Shown: positions 7,601 to 16,760 of the stretch, piece after piece
Layout: every line of letters begins with the position of its first letter
Numbering within the stretch: the stretch's first letter is position 1
Origin: Chloroflexota bacterium
GTDB lineage: Bacteria; Chloroflexota; Dehalococcoidia; SAR202; GCA-002694895
Length of the DNA stretch: 31,992 nucleotides
Direction of reading: 5' to 3'
Assembly: GCA_002715665.1 (NCBI GenBank)
Contig: PAZO01000020.1
Coordinates: forward strand, 24,534 to 56,525
The notes under the pieces: model-generated
The model's database searches: none
Seen by the model: only the letters and a program-made list of their open reading frames with translations
What the model was told of the DNA's origin: nothing
Position numbers and translations under genes: made by a program

Positions 7601-8872
7601 ATGTTCAGTTCAATTAGAGGAACAAAAGATATATTGCCCAAAGATCAAAAGTATTGGGATTATTTTAAGAATGAAGCATTCAAACAATCAGCAATTTACG
7701 GGTTTGAGAGAATTGATACTCCTACTTTTGAAATGACTGATCTTTTTCTTAGAGGAATTGGAATTGGAACTGATATCGTAACAAAGGAAACCTACTCTTT
7801 TATTGATAGAGGAGAAAATAACATTACACTCAGACCTGAAGGTACTGCTTCAGTGTGTAGAGCTTACATTCAAAATGCAATGTACACAGAATCACAACCA
7901 AAAAAATTCTACTATTTTACTTCAATATTTAGATACGAAAGACCTCAATCAGGAAGATTAAGAGAGCATCATCAATTTGGTATAGAAACCCTAGGAAGTA
8001 ACGATCCATTTTTAGATGGTGAAATTATTCAATTTGCTTGGAATTTATTATCTAGACTAGGGTTAAATAAATTGAACTTAAACTTAAACACAATCGGAGA
8101 TCAAGATGACCGAAAAAATTATATAAAAAGTTTGAAAAATTACTATACACAAAGTGATTGGGGAGATAGTAAATGCAAAGACTGCGAAAATAGAATAAAG
8201 ACAAATACTCTTAGAATATTAGACTGTAAAAATAAAAATTGTCAAAATTATATCAACGAAGCTCCAAATATGTTGGATTATGCTTCTGATTTAACAATCA
8301 ACCATTTTGAAAAGGTTAAAAATTATTTAGATTTGTCCAAAATAAAATATACAATTAACAAATCTCTTGTAAGAGGTTTGGATTATTATACTAATACGGT
8401 TTTTGAAATAACTTCGAAAGAAAATAAAAGTCAAAACGCACTTGTTGGCGGAGGAAGATACAACGGTTTAATTGAACAATTAGGTGGCCCGAGTACACCT
8501 GGAACGGGATTTGGAATGGGGGTGGAAAGAGTCATAAATGAAATTATTGAATCTAATATCAATATTAATGAAAAAATAAATTCTAAAATATTATTTACCT
8601 CAATAGATAAAAACTCATATGACAAAAAAATCAAATATAATTTGATCGCTAGAAATAATAATATTAATTCAGAAATTTCTACTGAAGGAAAAAGCCTGAA
8701 AGCAACTATGCGTTATGCAAATAACAATGATTTTTCTATTGTTATTATTTTAGGTCAAGATCCTAATGGTAATAACAATACTGTTTCCATTAAATACCTT
8801 GAATCAGGAAAGCAAGAAAATATTTCGGAAAATGAATTATTAACTATGTTAAATAAAAATAATAATGAGTAA
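7601..8872 (+). CDS. hisS: Histidyl-tRNA synthetase
   Basis: This class II aminoacyl-tRNA synthetase charges tRNA-His. Visible motifs are RGTKDILP at the N-terminus, motif 2 in FRYERPQSGRLREHHQFG, the histidine-specific RGLDYYTNTVFE, the GGGRYNGL loop and motif 3 in GFGMGVERV. The C-terminal anticodon-binding domain covers the last 90 or so residues. At 423 residues it is normal length. Cys pairs around residues 190-215 (CKDCEN, then CKNKNC) form a probable zinc-like insertion. The stop overlaps the prfA start by 8 bases. Confidence 0.97.
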   Translation: MFSSIRGTKDILPKDQKYWDYFKNEAFKQSAIYGFERIDTPTFEMTDLFLRGIGIGTDIVTKETYSFIDRGENNITLRPEGTASVCRAYIQNAMYTESQPKKFYYFTSIFRYERPQSGRLREHHQFGIETLGSNDPFLDGEIIQFAWNLLSRLGLNKLNLNLNTIGDQDDRKNYIKSLKNYYTQSDWGDSKCKDCENRIKTNTLRILDCKNKNCQNYINEAPNMLDYASDLTINHFEKVKNYLDLSKIKYTINKSLVRGLDYYTNTVFEITSKENKSQNALVGGGRYNGLIEQLGGPSTPGTGFGMGVERVINEIIESNININEKINSKILFTSIDKNSYDKKIKYNLIARNNNINSEISTEGKSLKATMRYANNNDFSIVIILGQDPNGNNNTVSIKYLESGKQENISENELLTMLNKNNNE

Positions 8873-9923
8873 TAAACTAGAAAAAAAAATCACTGAAATA
8901 CTAACTGAATTCAAATCTGTAGAAAATCAGATTTCTAATAGTAACTCCTCAAATTATGAAGAAAACAAAACAATTTATGCTAAATATTCAGAATTAAAAA
9001 AAATTGCTGATATATGCGAATCATATAATGAATTAAACAAACAATTAGAAGAATTAAAATCTGTAATAAAAGATCCTGGGTCAAAAGATATTCACGAATT
9101 AGCATCAGAAGAAATAAATACTCTTAATACTCAAATTAATATAATTAACACTGAACTCGAAGACAAACTTTTCAATACCGACGAGGATGATCAAAGCAAT
9201 GTTATCATGGAAATCAGAGCAGGCACCGGAGGAGAAGAAGCTTCTCTGTTTGCTCAAGATTTATATCGCATGTATACAAGATATGCGCAAAGAAATGGAT
9301 GGAAATCAAATATTTTAAACTCTAATACTACTGGACTTGGTGGAATAAAAGAAATCGTGTTTGAACTAATAGGTGAAAATGTATATAAAAGTTTAAAATA
9401 CGAAAGTGGAGTTCACAGAGTCCAAAGAATTCCATCAACAGAATCAAGCGGAAGAATACATACTTCTGCAGCAACAGTTGCTGTTTTACCTTTGCCAGAT
9501 GAAGTCAATATAGAAGTAAATCCAAATGATTTGGAAATTGACGTTTTTCACGCTAGTGGTAATGGTGGTCAAAATGTACAAAAAGTTGCTACAGCTATAA
9601 GAATAACTCATATTCCAACGGGAATTATCTCTGTTTGCCAAGATGAAAGATCACAATTAAAAAATAAAGAAAAAGCACTGTCAGTATTACAGGCAAGAAT
9701 TTATGATATGGAAAAAAGAAAGAAAGAAGAAGAGAGAGCAAAAGACAGAAAACAGCAAGTAGGTTCTGGGGATAGATCTGAAAGAATAAGAACTTATAAT
9801 TTTCCTCAAAAAAGAGTAACTGATCACAGATCTAAATTCACTCATCATGAAATCGACAAAGTTCTAGATGGAGAATTTAATTCTATTATTGAATCTCTGG
9901 TTATATTAAATACCAACAGATAA
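8865..9923 (+). CDS. prfA: Peptide chain release factor 1
   Basis: RF1 terminates translation at UAA and UAG. The GGQ motif at 234-236 (GNGGQNVQKV) reaches the peptidyl-transferase centre. The stop-codon recognition tripeptide is P190-S-T192 (RIPSTESSGRIHTSAATVAVLP), of the RF1 PxT type and not the SPF of RF2. At 352 residues it is full length, with an N-terminal coiled region. It overlaps hisS and is followed after 13 bases by prmC, whose product methylates the GGQ glutamine. Confidence 0.97.
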   Translation: MSNKLEKKITEILTEFKSVENQISNSNSSNYEENKTIYAKYSELKKIADICESYNELNKQLEELKSVIKDPGSKDIHELASEEINTLNTQINIINTELEDKLFNTDEDDQSNVIMEIRAGTGGEEASLFAQDLYRMYTRYAQRNGWKSNILNSNTTGLGGIKEIVFELIGENVYKSLKYESGVHRVQRIPSTESSGRIHTSAATVAVLPLPDEVNIEVNPNDLEIDVFHASGNGGQNVQKVATAIRITHIPTGIISVCQDERSQLKNKEKALSVLQARIYDMEKRKKEEERAKDRKQQVGSGDRSERIRTYNFPQKRVTDHRSKFTHHEIDKVLDGEFNSIIESLVILNTNR

Positions 9924-9936
9924 TAAATGAACAATT

Positions 9937-10830
9937 GTGAATATAAACAAATTAATACTTAAAAATAAATCTAGATTAGAAAATTCTAAGATAGAAGAAG
10001 CTCAATTAGAATCAGAACTTATCATTATGCATGTTCTTAATTTAAACAAATCTGATCTTTTACTTAATTTACAAAAAAATGTCACTGAATCAGAATTGAA
10101 AAAAAACGATGACATTATAAAAATAAGACAAAAAAACATTCCTTTAGCGTACATACTAAAATATCAATATTTTTATAATGCAAAATTTTATGTAGACAAC
10201 AAGGTTTTAATACCAAGGCAGGAAACTGAGATACTAGTAGAAATATGTTTGTCTATTCTTGAAAATACAAAATCAAAAGTTAAAATCCTTGAAATAGGAA
10301 CTGGTAGTGGAATAATCACAGGAACATTAAGTCAAATTTTAAATACTAAGAATATAGAATATATAGCCACAGATATAAGTATAGAATCATTAAAAATTGC
10401 TAAAAATAACATTTTAAAAGTTAATAAAAATACTAAATTAAACCTAATTAACAATGATTTGATAAATGGATTAAAAGGAGAATTTAAATTTATCATTTCA
10501 AATCCTCCTTATTTATCTACAGAAGATATGAAAACAATCAATAAAGAATTAAAATCAGAACCAGTAAAAGCATTGTATGGAGGTGAAAAAGGATACGAAA
10601 TAACTGAAAAAATCTTAAAACAATTAAGTGAGTTTGAAATACTATTTGAAAATTTAATCCTAGAAATAAATCCAAGTAATAAAACTTATCTTCTGAAAAT
10701 GATAAAACAATTATTTTCAGATTACTTTAGATATGTAATAAAAGATTACAATGGAAACGATAGATTCATACTTTTAACTAAAAATAATCCTACTAGATTT
10801 TTAAATCAGTTTAACTATTGTCCTAACTGA
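9937..10830 (+). CDS. prmC: Release-factor glutamine N5-methyltransferase PrmC (HemK)
   Basis: PrmC methylates the Gln of the GGQ motif in RF1/RF2. The N-terminal helical domain is followed by IPRQETE, the SAM-binding motif LEIGTGSGI and the catalytic N189-P-P-Y192 motif that holds the glutamine. The start is a GTG; the ATG a few bases upstream (9928) is in another frame and soon closes. The 297-residue length is normal. The gene directly follows its substrate gene prfA. Its last 16 bases overlap the end of guaB3 on the opposite strand. Confidence 0.95.
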   Translation: MNINKLILKNKSRLENSKIEEAQLESELIIMHVLNLNKSDLLLNLQKNVTESELKKNDDIIKIRQKNIPLAYILKYQYFYNAKFYVDNKVLIPRQETEILVEICLSILENTKSKVKILEIGTGSGIITGTLSQILNTKNIEYIATDISIESLKIAKNNILKVNKNTKLNLINNDLINGLKGEFKFIISNPPYLSTEDMKTINKELKSEPVKALYGGEKGYEITEKILKQLSEFEILFENLILEINPSNKTYLLKMIKQLFSDYFRYVIKDYNGNDRFILLTKNNPTRFLNQFNYCPN

Positions 10831-11942
10831 AAGAATTTACCTTCTGTTTTTATAGAAGGAGCAACTATCATTTGTGCTTTGTGCATATCTCTAATGGAAT
10901 AAGCTCCAACAAAACCCATACAATTTTTTAACGCTCCCATAAAGTTTTGTGTACCATCACTTGTAGAAGAAGGACCATTAAGCAATGTGTCCAAACTCCA
11001 ACGAGTTCCCACTGACACTCTTGTACCTCTAGGTAATGACTGGTCTGCAGTTGCCATGCCCCAATTAAATCCTTTACCTGGAGCTTCTTGAGTTTGTGCT
11101 AATGGAGTTCCAATCATAACCGCGTCTGCTCCTGAAGCAAAAGATTTACAAAAATCTCCACCAGTTCTGATTCCTCCGTCAGTTATAATAGATACATATC
11201 TTCCTGTTTCGTTAAAATAATCATCTCTAGCTTTAGAACAATTAAGAGTAGCAGTAACTTGGGGAACACCTAAACCTGTAACTTCTCTTGTAGTACATGC
11301 AGCTCCTGGCCCCACGCCAACCAAAATTCCATCCACACCTGTATTCATAAATTCTAATGCAACATTATAACTTACACAATTTCCTACTATAAGTGGAACT
11401 TTTATTTGTTTCTTTAAATCAGTCATGTTAAGTCCAGTTATACTTCTAGAAAAATGTCTAGGAGTAGTTACTGTAGATTGTACAACAATAATGTCTGCAC
11501 CTGCCTCTATAGCAATTGGACTTAGTCTTTTTGTATTTTGAGGAGTTACAGAAACAGCACACATTACATTGTTAGATTTAATTTCCTGTACTCTTTTAGC
11601 AACCAATTCTTCTGATATTTCTTGATTATAAACAGTTTGCATAATAGAAGTAGAATCTTCTGGTTTACTAGAAATAATCGAATTTAATACATCTTCATAA
11701 TCGTTATATTTTGTATAAACACCTTCAAGGTTTAAAACAGCTAAGCCGCCTTTTTTATTAAACTCAACTGCAAAAGAAGGAGATACTACTGCATCCATTG
11801 CCGAAGCTAAAACAGGCATTTCAAATTCTAATTCATGTATTTTGAACTTGGTTTCTGCAAGTTCAGGGTTAATTGTAAATTCTCCTGGTACTATAGCAAC
11901 ATCATCATATCCGTAAGCATGTTCAAGCAAAAAAAACCTCAT
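10815..11942 (-). CDS. guaB3: GuaB3-family IMP dehydrogenase-related protein
   Basis: This is a CBS-less IMPDH-like TIM barrel of 375 residues. It closely resembles the GuaB3 proteins of cyanobacteria and actinobacteria: YGYDDVAIVPG at the N-terminus, MPVLASAMDAVVSP, GNCV, DGGIRTGGD and an SIKTEGK-type C-terminus. IMPDH converts IMP to XMP with NAD, the committed step to GMP. The catalytic-loop cysteine is kept (C216 in GPGAACTTREV), as in the cyanobacterial form; the actinobacterial form as I remember it lacks this Cys. Catalytic activity is therefore plausible, but no canonical guaB is in the window to compare. It has its own promoter and overlaps prmC tail to tail. Confidence 0.9.
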   Translation of the reverse strand: MRFFLLEHAYGYDDVAIVPGEFTINPELAETKFKIHELEFEMPVLASAMDAVVSPSFAVEFNKKGGLAVLNLEGVYTKYNDYEDVLNSIISSKPEDSTSIMQTVYNQEISEELVAKRVQEIKSNNVMCAVSVTPQNTKRLSPIAIEAGADIIVVQSTVTTPRHFSRSITGLNMTDLKKQIKVPLIVGNCVSYNVALEFMNTGVDGILVGVGPGAACTTREVTGLGVPQVTATLNCSKARDDYFNETGRYVSIITDGGIRTGGDFCKSFASGADAVMIGTPLAQTQEAPGKGFNWGMATADQSLPRGTRVSVGTRWSLDTLLNGPSSTSDGTQNFMGALKNCMGFVGAYSIRDMHKAQMIVAPSIKTEGKFFQLGQ

Positions 11943-11959
11943 ATCTTTTAATTAATGAG

Positions 11960-11987
11960 ATTATACAGCAGAATAATATTGCATCAA
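11960..11987 (-). promoter_or_regulatory. guaB3 promoter
   Basis: On the minus strand TTGATG (11987-11982) and TATAAT (11965-11960) are separated by 16 bases. They lie about 18 bases before the guaB3 ATG, giving a short leader. This is the best sigma-70-like promoter I see in the window and suggests guaB3 is transcribed separately from dapB. Confidence 0.6.
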
Positions 11988-12033
11988 ACAGTGATAATGT
12001 AAGAAATTATCAAAAAACAATAAAAATATGATT

Positions 12034-12816
12034 CTAAATCACATTATCTAAGCCGTAGACAAATCCATTCAATGTATTAATTTTCCTAAGTGCCCTTAAT
12101 ACACCAAGCATAAAAGATTTTCTATCAATTGAATCGTGTCTTAAAGTCAATGTCTCACCAACACTACCAAATACTATTTCATGATGGGCTACATAACCTG
12201 GCATACGTCTACTATGGACATTTATCCCTTCTTTACTTCCGCCTCGGGTATTAGGTAAAGATTCAATTTTGGGAGTGTTTTGTTTGAATTTAGTATTAGT
12301 TTTACTTTCGATAACAGAATTCAAAATAGATATAGCAGTACCAGAAGGTGAATCTATTTTATTTTCATGATGCATTTCAGTTAAATCAGCATATTCATAA
12401 TACTTGGCAACTTCTTTTACCATTTTAATTAATAAATTTGCTCCAATGGAAAAATTCGGAACTAAAAAAATTGTAATTCCATAAGAATCGGCAGTATTTT
12501 TCATTTCTTCTATTTGTTGATCTGAAAAACCGGTTGACCCAATAAGTATATCTGTCTTATTTTCTCCACATTCTTTTAGTATATTGATGGTTGACTCAAC
12601 ATTTGTAAAATCAACTAAAACATCAATATCATTATTTTTCAAATCCAAAGAATCATAAATTGAAATTTCAGTATCGTTAACACTGATTTTTTTAGATTTT
12701 TTATCTACACCGAAACACAGTTTCATATCTTCTGATTCAGCAACTGCATCCATAACATATCGACCCATATTACCCAAAGCACCGTTAACAGATATGTTTA
12801 AAATTTTCTCAGTCAT
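12034..12816 (-). CDS. dapB: 4-hydroxy-tetrahydrodipicolinate reductase DapB
   Basis: DapB makes tetrahydrodipicolinate in the lysine/diaminopimelate pathway using NAD(P)H. The N-terminal Rossmann motif is NGALGNMGR (11-19), and VDFTN near residue 68 and IGSTGF near 92 follow. The active-site signature is E147-M-H149-H150-E-N-K153 with SPSGTA. The C-terminal SRRMPGYVAHHEIVFG segment is conserved. Length is typical at 260 residues. It lies 51 bases after pnp in the rpsO-pnp-dapB run; no other lysine-pathway gene is nearby. Confidence 0.96.
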   Translation of the reverse strand: MTEKILNISVNGALGNMGRYVMDAVAESEDMKLCFGVDKKSKKISVNDTEISIYDSLDLKNNDIDVLVDFTNVESTINILKECGENKTDILIGSTGFSDQQIEEMKNTADSYGITIFLVPNFSIGANLLIKMVKEVAKYYEYADLTEMHHENKIDSPSGTAISILNSVIESKTNTKFKQNTPKIESLPNTRGGSKEGINVHSRRMPGYVAHHEIVFGSVGETLTLRHDSIDRKSFMLGVLRALRKINTLNGFVYGLDNVI

Positions 12817-12867
12817 TGGTTTATGCCTTTGAGAAATGAATTATTAATTTAATAAGCATAAATAAGT

Positions 12868-14931
12868 TTAATCTTTAAGTAAAGCTTTTCTAGAGAGTGA
12901 AATCTTCCCATCAGATGTTACACCTTTAACCTTTACTTCTACTTCATCACCAATTTGTAAAACGTCTTCAACATTTTCAACTCTTTTATTTTCAATTTCA
13001 CTTATGTGTAACAACCCGTCTTTAGAAGGGGTAAGTTCAACAAATGCTCCGAATTCTCTTATACTTACTACTTTTCCAGTATATATTTCACCTTCTTTGA
13101 TTTCTTTTGTAAGCAGTTTGATTTTTTCAAGAGCCAAATCCATTGAATCACCATCTTCTGAAGATACTGAAACTACACCATCGTCATTAATATCAATAAC
13201 TGCCCCACTTTCCTCAGATATTCCTTTAATAGTTTTTCCTCCCGGTCCTATTAACAATCCTATTTTATCCACATCAATTTGATATTTGGATATTCGAGGT
13301 GCGTCAGGTTTAAGTGTTGATCTTGGGCTTTCTAAAACAGAATTAATTGTTTGCAAAATGTCTGATCTGCCTTTTTTAGCTATATCTAAAGCATTTCTAA
13401 CGACTTCCATTGAAATAAAATTTAATTTAATGTCTAATTGAATTGCAGTTATACCATCTTCAGTACCTGCGACTTTGAAATCCATATCACCATAGTGATC
13501 CTCAATTCCTTGAATATCTAACATTACATCAAATTTATCTTTTTCAGATATCAATCCTACTGAAATTCCCGCTACTGGTTTTTTTATTGGCACACCAGCG
13601 TCCATCAAAGCTAAAACTGCAGAACATACTGTCCCCATAGAAGTACTACCATTAGATTGAAGTACTTCAGAAACAATTCTTATAGCGTATGGAAATTCCT
13701 CTGAATCAGGAAGTACTTGGGCAATAGCTTTTTCAGCTAATTGACCATGACCAATTTCTCTTCTACCCGGAGATCTTAATGGTCTCGCTTCACCTACTGA
13801 ATAAGGAGGGAAATTATAGTGAAGCATAAATCGTTTTTCTTCTAAGGGTGTTAGTGTATCTAATCTTTGATAATCTCTTGAAGAACCAAGTGTTACCAAT
13901 GAAAGAACTTGTGTCTCACCTCTTGTAAACAAACCGCTACCATGTACTTTCGGAATTAAATCAACGGCCCCACTTAAATCTCTGATTTGATCAAATTTTC
14001 TTCCGTCCACTCTCAATTTGTCATCAAGAGTAATACTCCTAAAAACATCAGCTTTTAATTTGTCTATTTCGTTATCATAATTTTCTTCATATTCTTTACT
14101 TTCAACAAAATTATTAATAATTTCTTTTATTTCACTTTCTTTATCAGATTTTGAAATATTCTTTTTATAAACATCTTTTAATTTTGATTTCAAAGAATCA
14201 GATATTTCTGTGTAAATAGATTGATTAAAATCATAGCTAAATCCGACATTTTCTTTACCATGTTTATTTATGAAACTATCAAGATTGTCAATAATTTCAT
14301 TATTAACTTCTTGTGATTTTTCAATTGCTTTGTACATTAAATCTTCATCAATTTCTTGTCCTTCTGCTTCAATCATAACAACTCCATCTTTTGAACCAGA
14401 AACTAATAAATTGAAATCACTATTATCTAGTTGTTCATAAGTTGGATTTACTACAATTTCACCTTCAACATACGCAATGTTCGAAGCTGCAACTTGGCCA
14501 TTAAAAGGAATATCAGATAGTGATAGTGCAGCATTAGCGCCAACTACAGCTAACCAATCTAATGGGCAAGTTAAATCCACTGCCAAAGGCAAAACAACAA
14601 TTGCTACTTCGTTTATAAAGCCTTCAGGGAATAATGGCCGCAAAGTTCTATCAATTAGACGAGCTGACAATATAGCTTCAGAGCTTGGTCTACCTTCTCT
14701 TCTGAAAAAACCTCCAGGAATTTTACCTCTAGCGTAAAGTTTTTCCTCGAAATCAACTATTAGGGGGAAGAAATCTATGCCTGGCCTCGGATCATTCATC
14801 GTTGCGGTTACTAAAAGAACATTATCTTTGTATCTGAGTAATACCGATCCATTTGCTGCTTTAGCTAGTTGACCATGCTCGAATGTAAGCTGTTCTCCAT
14901 CAATTAAAAAATCAAATTTGTCTGTTGTCAT
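12868..14931 (-). CDS. pnp: Polyribonucleotide nucleotidyltransferase (PNPase)
   Basis: This phosphorolytic 3'-to-5' exoribonuclease is central to mRNA turnover. Two RNase PH-like cores are separated by a helical domain of about 225-300. The second core has GRREIGHGQLAEKA and SNGSTSMGTVC, the phosphate-binding/catalytic part. A KH domain near 555-610 carries GLLIGPGGKTIK, and a C-terminal S1 domain starts at GKVVSIREFGAFVEL. At 687 residues it is near full length, with a short tail after S1. The classic rpsO-pnp order is kept, with a 46-base gap. In other bacteria PNPase autoregulates this leader; I see no clear hairpin here. Confidence 0.98.
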   Translation of the reverse strand: MTTDKFDFLIDGEQLTFEHGQLAKAANGSVLLRYKDNVLLVTATMNDPRPGIDFFPLIVDFEEKLYARGKIPGGFFRREGRPSSEAILSARLIDRTLRPLFPEGFINEVAIVVLPLAVDLTCPLDWLAVVGANAALSLSDIPFNGQVAASNIAYVEGEIVVNPTYEQLDNSDFNLLVSGSKDGVVMIEAEGQEIDEDLMYKAIEKSQEVNNEIIDNLDSFINKHGKENVGFSYDFNQSIYTEISDSLKSKLKDVYKKNISKSDKESEIKEIINNFVESKEYEENYDNEIDKLKADVFRSITLDDKLRVDGRKFDQIRDLSGAVDLIPKVHGSGLFTRGETQVLSLVTLGSSRDYQRLDTLTPLEEKRFMLHYNFPPYSVGEARPLRSPGRREIGHGQLAEKAIAQVLPDSEEFPYAIRIVSEVLQSNGSTSMGTVCSAVLALMDAGVPIKKPVAGISVGLISEKDKFDVMLDIQGIEDHYGDMDFKVAGTEDGITAIQLDIKLNFISMEVVRNALDIAKKGRSDILQTINSVLESPRSTLKPDAPRISKYQIDVDKIGLLIGPGGKTIKGISEESGAVIDINDDGVVSVSSEDGDSMDLALEKIKLLTKEIKEGEIYTGKVVSIREFGAFVELTPSKDGLLHISEIENKRVENVEDVLQIGDEVEVKVKGVTSDGKISLSRKALLKD

Positions 14932-14977
14932 TGTTACTCCTTAGATGTGTATCGGTGAAATGGCAAAAATATTGTAG

Positions 14978-15232
14978 TTATTTTCTAATGCCCAAGGAAG
15001 GTAGTATGTTGTCATGTAAATCTTTATTATCTTTTTGCAAGAAATTCAATAATCTAGATCTTTTTCCAACAAGTTTTAACATACCATGCTTTGAACTATT
15101 GTCACCAGGATTTGATCTAAGATGATCAGTAAGTGTGTTTATCCGATCGGTGAGTTGCGAAATCTGAAATTCCGCAGATCCTGTGTCTTTATCATGCTTC
15201 TTAAATACTTCTTTTACTTCTTTTTTATTCAC
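14978..15232 (-). CDS. rpsO: 30S ribosomal protein S15
   Basis: S15 binds 16S rRNA early in 30S assembly. The 84 residues (family about 88-89) contain DTGSAEFQISQLTDRINTLTDHL, then KHGMLKLVGKRSRLLNFL, the conserved rRNA-binding helices. The C-terminal end is slightly short. It is the first gene of the minus-strand rpsO-pnp-dapB unit and diverges from rpsB. Confidence 0.96.
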   Translation of the reverse strand: MNKKEVKEVFKKHDKDTGSAEFQISQLTDRINTLTDHLRSNPGDNSSKHGMLKLVGKRSRLLNFLQKDNKDLHDNILPSLGIRK

Positions 15233-15422
15233 TTTATTTTTTTCTACTATTTATTAACAGAATAGATTTTAACACATTATAAAAATAATATTGCTTATTT
15301 TAGTAATATATTTACATTTTTTTTAAACTATCGTGAATTAATCATCAGAATTATACTATTAATGGCATTTTATGTGTTATACTCTCTCTCGTGCTAAATT
15401 ATAAACACAAAATCTAAATAAT
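15233..15422. promoter_or_regulatory. Divergent promoter region, rpsO / rpsB
   Basis: At 190 bases this is one of the two largest gaps in the window, and it feeds two ribosomal operons. On the minus strand TATAAT at 15281-15276 could serve rpsO with a leader of about 37 bases. On the plus strand there are TATACT at 15352-15357 and an extended -10 at 15375-15383. I see no long hairpin that would mark a ribosomal-protein leader. Confidence 0.4.
15375..15383 (+). promoter_or_regulatory. Extended -10 promoter of the rpsB operon
   Basis: TGTTATACT combines the TG extension with a 5-of-6 -10 element, about 40 bases upstream of the rpsB ATG. There is no good -35 at 17 bases, which extended -10 promoters can tolerate. 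Confidence 0.45.
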
Positions 15423-16217
15423 ATGAATTCAACAGAAAATATAGAAAAAAAAGTCAATCTTAATGACATCCAACCAAAAGATTTATTGGATGCAGGGATC
15501 CATTTTGGCCATGAAAAAACCAAATGGAATCCTAAGATGAAATCATACATACATTCTTCCAGGCAAGGGGTACACGTAATAAATATTTTCAAAACCTTAG
15601 AAGTACTTAAAGAAGTATCAAAATATGTAAAAACTTTGTCTGCTAACGGGGGTACCGTATTTATGTTGGGTACAAAAAAACAATCACAACAAACAATTAA
15701 AAACGCAGCTATTGAAAGTGATTCTCATTATGTTATATCTAGATGGCTTGGAGGAACTTTAACAAATCACAAAACCATTCTTAATAGAATTAAGTATTTA
15801 GCTAGCCTAGAACAAGAACAAAAAAACACTGATACTTCTTCGTTGACTAAAAAAGAGCTTACATTAGTAAACAAAAAAATAAATAAGTTAAATAAATTTT
15901 TCGAAGGCATGAAAAACTACAAAAAATTACCTGATTGCTTATTTGTAGTTGATGTTAAAAAAGAAAAAATCGCAATAAATGAAGCAAACATTTTAAAAAT
16001 CCCTGTAATTGGATTGGTTGACTCTGATTCTGACCCTTCAGGTATAGATTATGTTATCCCAGGAAATGATGATTCAATTAAATCAATTAAACTCATATCT
16101 AGCGTAATATCAAATGCTATCTTAGAGGGTAAACAAATAAATGCAAAAAAAGTTAAAAAACCCGTATCATCTCAGCCAGCTAAATCAAGCGATACTCAAA
16201 AACCTGAACAAAAATAA
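15423..16217 (+). CDS. rpsB: 30S ribosomal protein S2
   Basis: S2 is a late-assembling protein of the small subunit. The family blocks LLDAGIHFGHEKTKWNPKM, then RQGVHVIN near 48, VISRWLGGTLTNHKTI near 104, LPDCLFVVDVKKE near 169 and IPVIGLVDSDSDP near 192 are all present. The helical insertion lies around 130-165. A Lys/Ser/Pro-rich tail extends past the core to 264 residues. No clear Shine-Dalgarno precedes the ATG. It leads the 12-gene plus-strand run and is followed by tsf, as in most bacteria. Confidence 0.97.
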   Translation: MNSTENIEKKVNLNDIQPKDLLDAGIHFGHEKTKWNPKMKSYIHSSRQGVHVINIFKTLEVLKEVSKYVKTLSANGGTVFMLGTKKQSQQTIKNAAIESDSHYVISRWLGGTLTNHKTILNRIKYLASLEQEQKNTDTSSLTKKELTLVNKKINKLNKFFEGMKNYKKLPDCLFVVDVKKEKIAINEANILKIPVIGLVDSDSDPSGIDYVIPGNDDSIKSIKLISSVISNAILEGKQINAKKVKKPVSSQPAKSSDTQKPEQK

Positions 16218-16246
16218 TAATAATATATTCTGAATACGGAGACTAA

Positions 16247-16744
16247 ATGAATACTGATTTAATTAAAGATCTCAGAGAAAAAACAGGCGCTGGAATAATG
16301 GCGTGCAAATCAGCTTTGGAATCGAGCAATGGAAACATTGAGCAAGCTATGAAAATATTACAAGAAAAAGGAATTGCTTCAGCAAGAAAAAAAGCTAGTC
16401 GTAGCGCTCAAGAAGGCATAATTAGTTCATACATACATGCTAATAATAAAATAGGAGTTCTTCTAGAACTAAATTGTGAAACTGATTTTGTAGCTAATAC
16501 AGATGATTTTAAAAATCTAGCACACAACATAACTATGCAAATTGCTGCAATGAATCCAATTTACATTGACATGGATTCAAATCCTGAAAAAATAGATGAT
16601 GAAAATCCAAACAAAGATAATTCATTGCTTTCTCAACAATTCATCAAAGATAACGAAAAATCAATCAAAGACCTAATTGAAGAAACTTCAGGCAAATTAG
16701 GCGAAAAAATAGAAGTAAAAAGATTTCAACGATTCTCTATTTAA
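16247..16744 (+). CDS. tsf: Translation elongation factor EF-Ts (short form)
   Basis: EF-Ts is the nucleotide exchange factor for EF-Tu. The N-terminal UBA-like domain has LREKTGAGIMACKSAL. The signature NCETDFVANTDDF near residue 79 contains the conserved TDFV that contacts EF-Tu. At 165 residues it is far shorter than the E. coli protein (about 280) because it has a single core subdomain, as in Thermus and Dehalococcoides. This is a natural short class and not a truncation: the frame closes normally and pyrH follows 16 bases later. A GGAG precedes the ATG. Confidence 0.95.
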   Translation: MNTDLIKDLREKTGAGIMACKSALESSNGNIEQAMKILQEKGIASARKKASRSAQEGIISSYIHANNKIGVLLELNCETDFVANTDDFKNLAHNITMQIAAMNPIYIDMDSNPEKIDDENPNKDNSLLSQQFIKDNEKSIKDLIEETSGKLGEKIEVKRFQRFSI

Positions 16745-16760
16745 ATAATTAAAATATTTC

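Noticed and set aside
9928..9963. ATG at 9928 as an alternative start for prmC
   Set aside because: It is in a different frame and reaches a stop after 11 codons; the GTG at 9937 is in frame with PrmC.
13004..13282. Plus-strand 92-codon ORF inside pnp
   Set aside because: Ser/Pro/Thr-rich shadow of the KH-S1 region of PNPase.
14925..15125. Plus-strand 66-codon ORF spanning the rpsO-pnp gap
   Set aside because: Mostly antisense to rpsO; low-complexity Ser/Leu/Phe composition typical of a reverse-strand shadow; no ribosome binding site.
16247..16744. EF-Ts considered as truncated
   Set aside because: Short single-core EF-Ts is a known natural class, and the reading frame ends cleanly just before pyrH.
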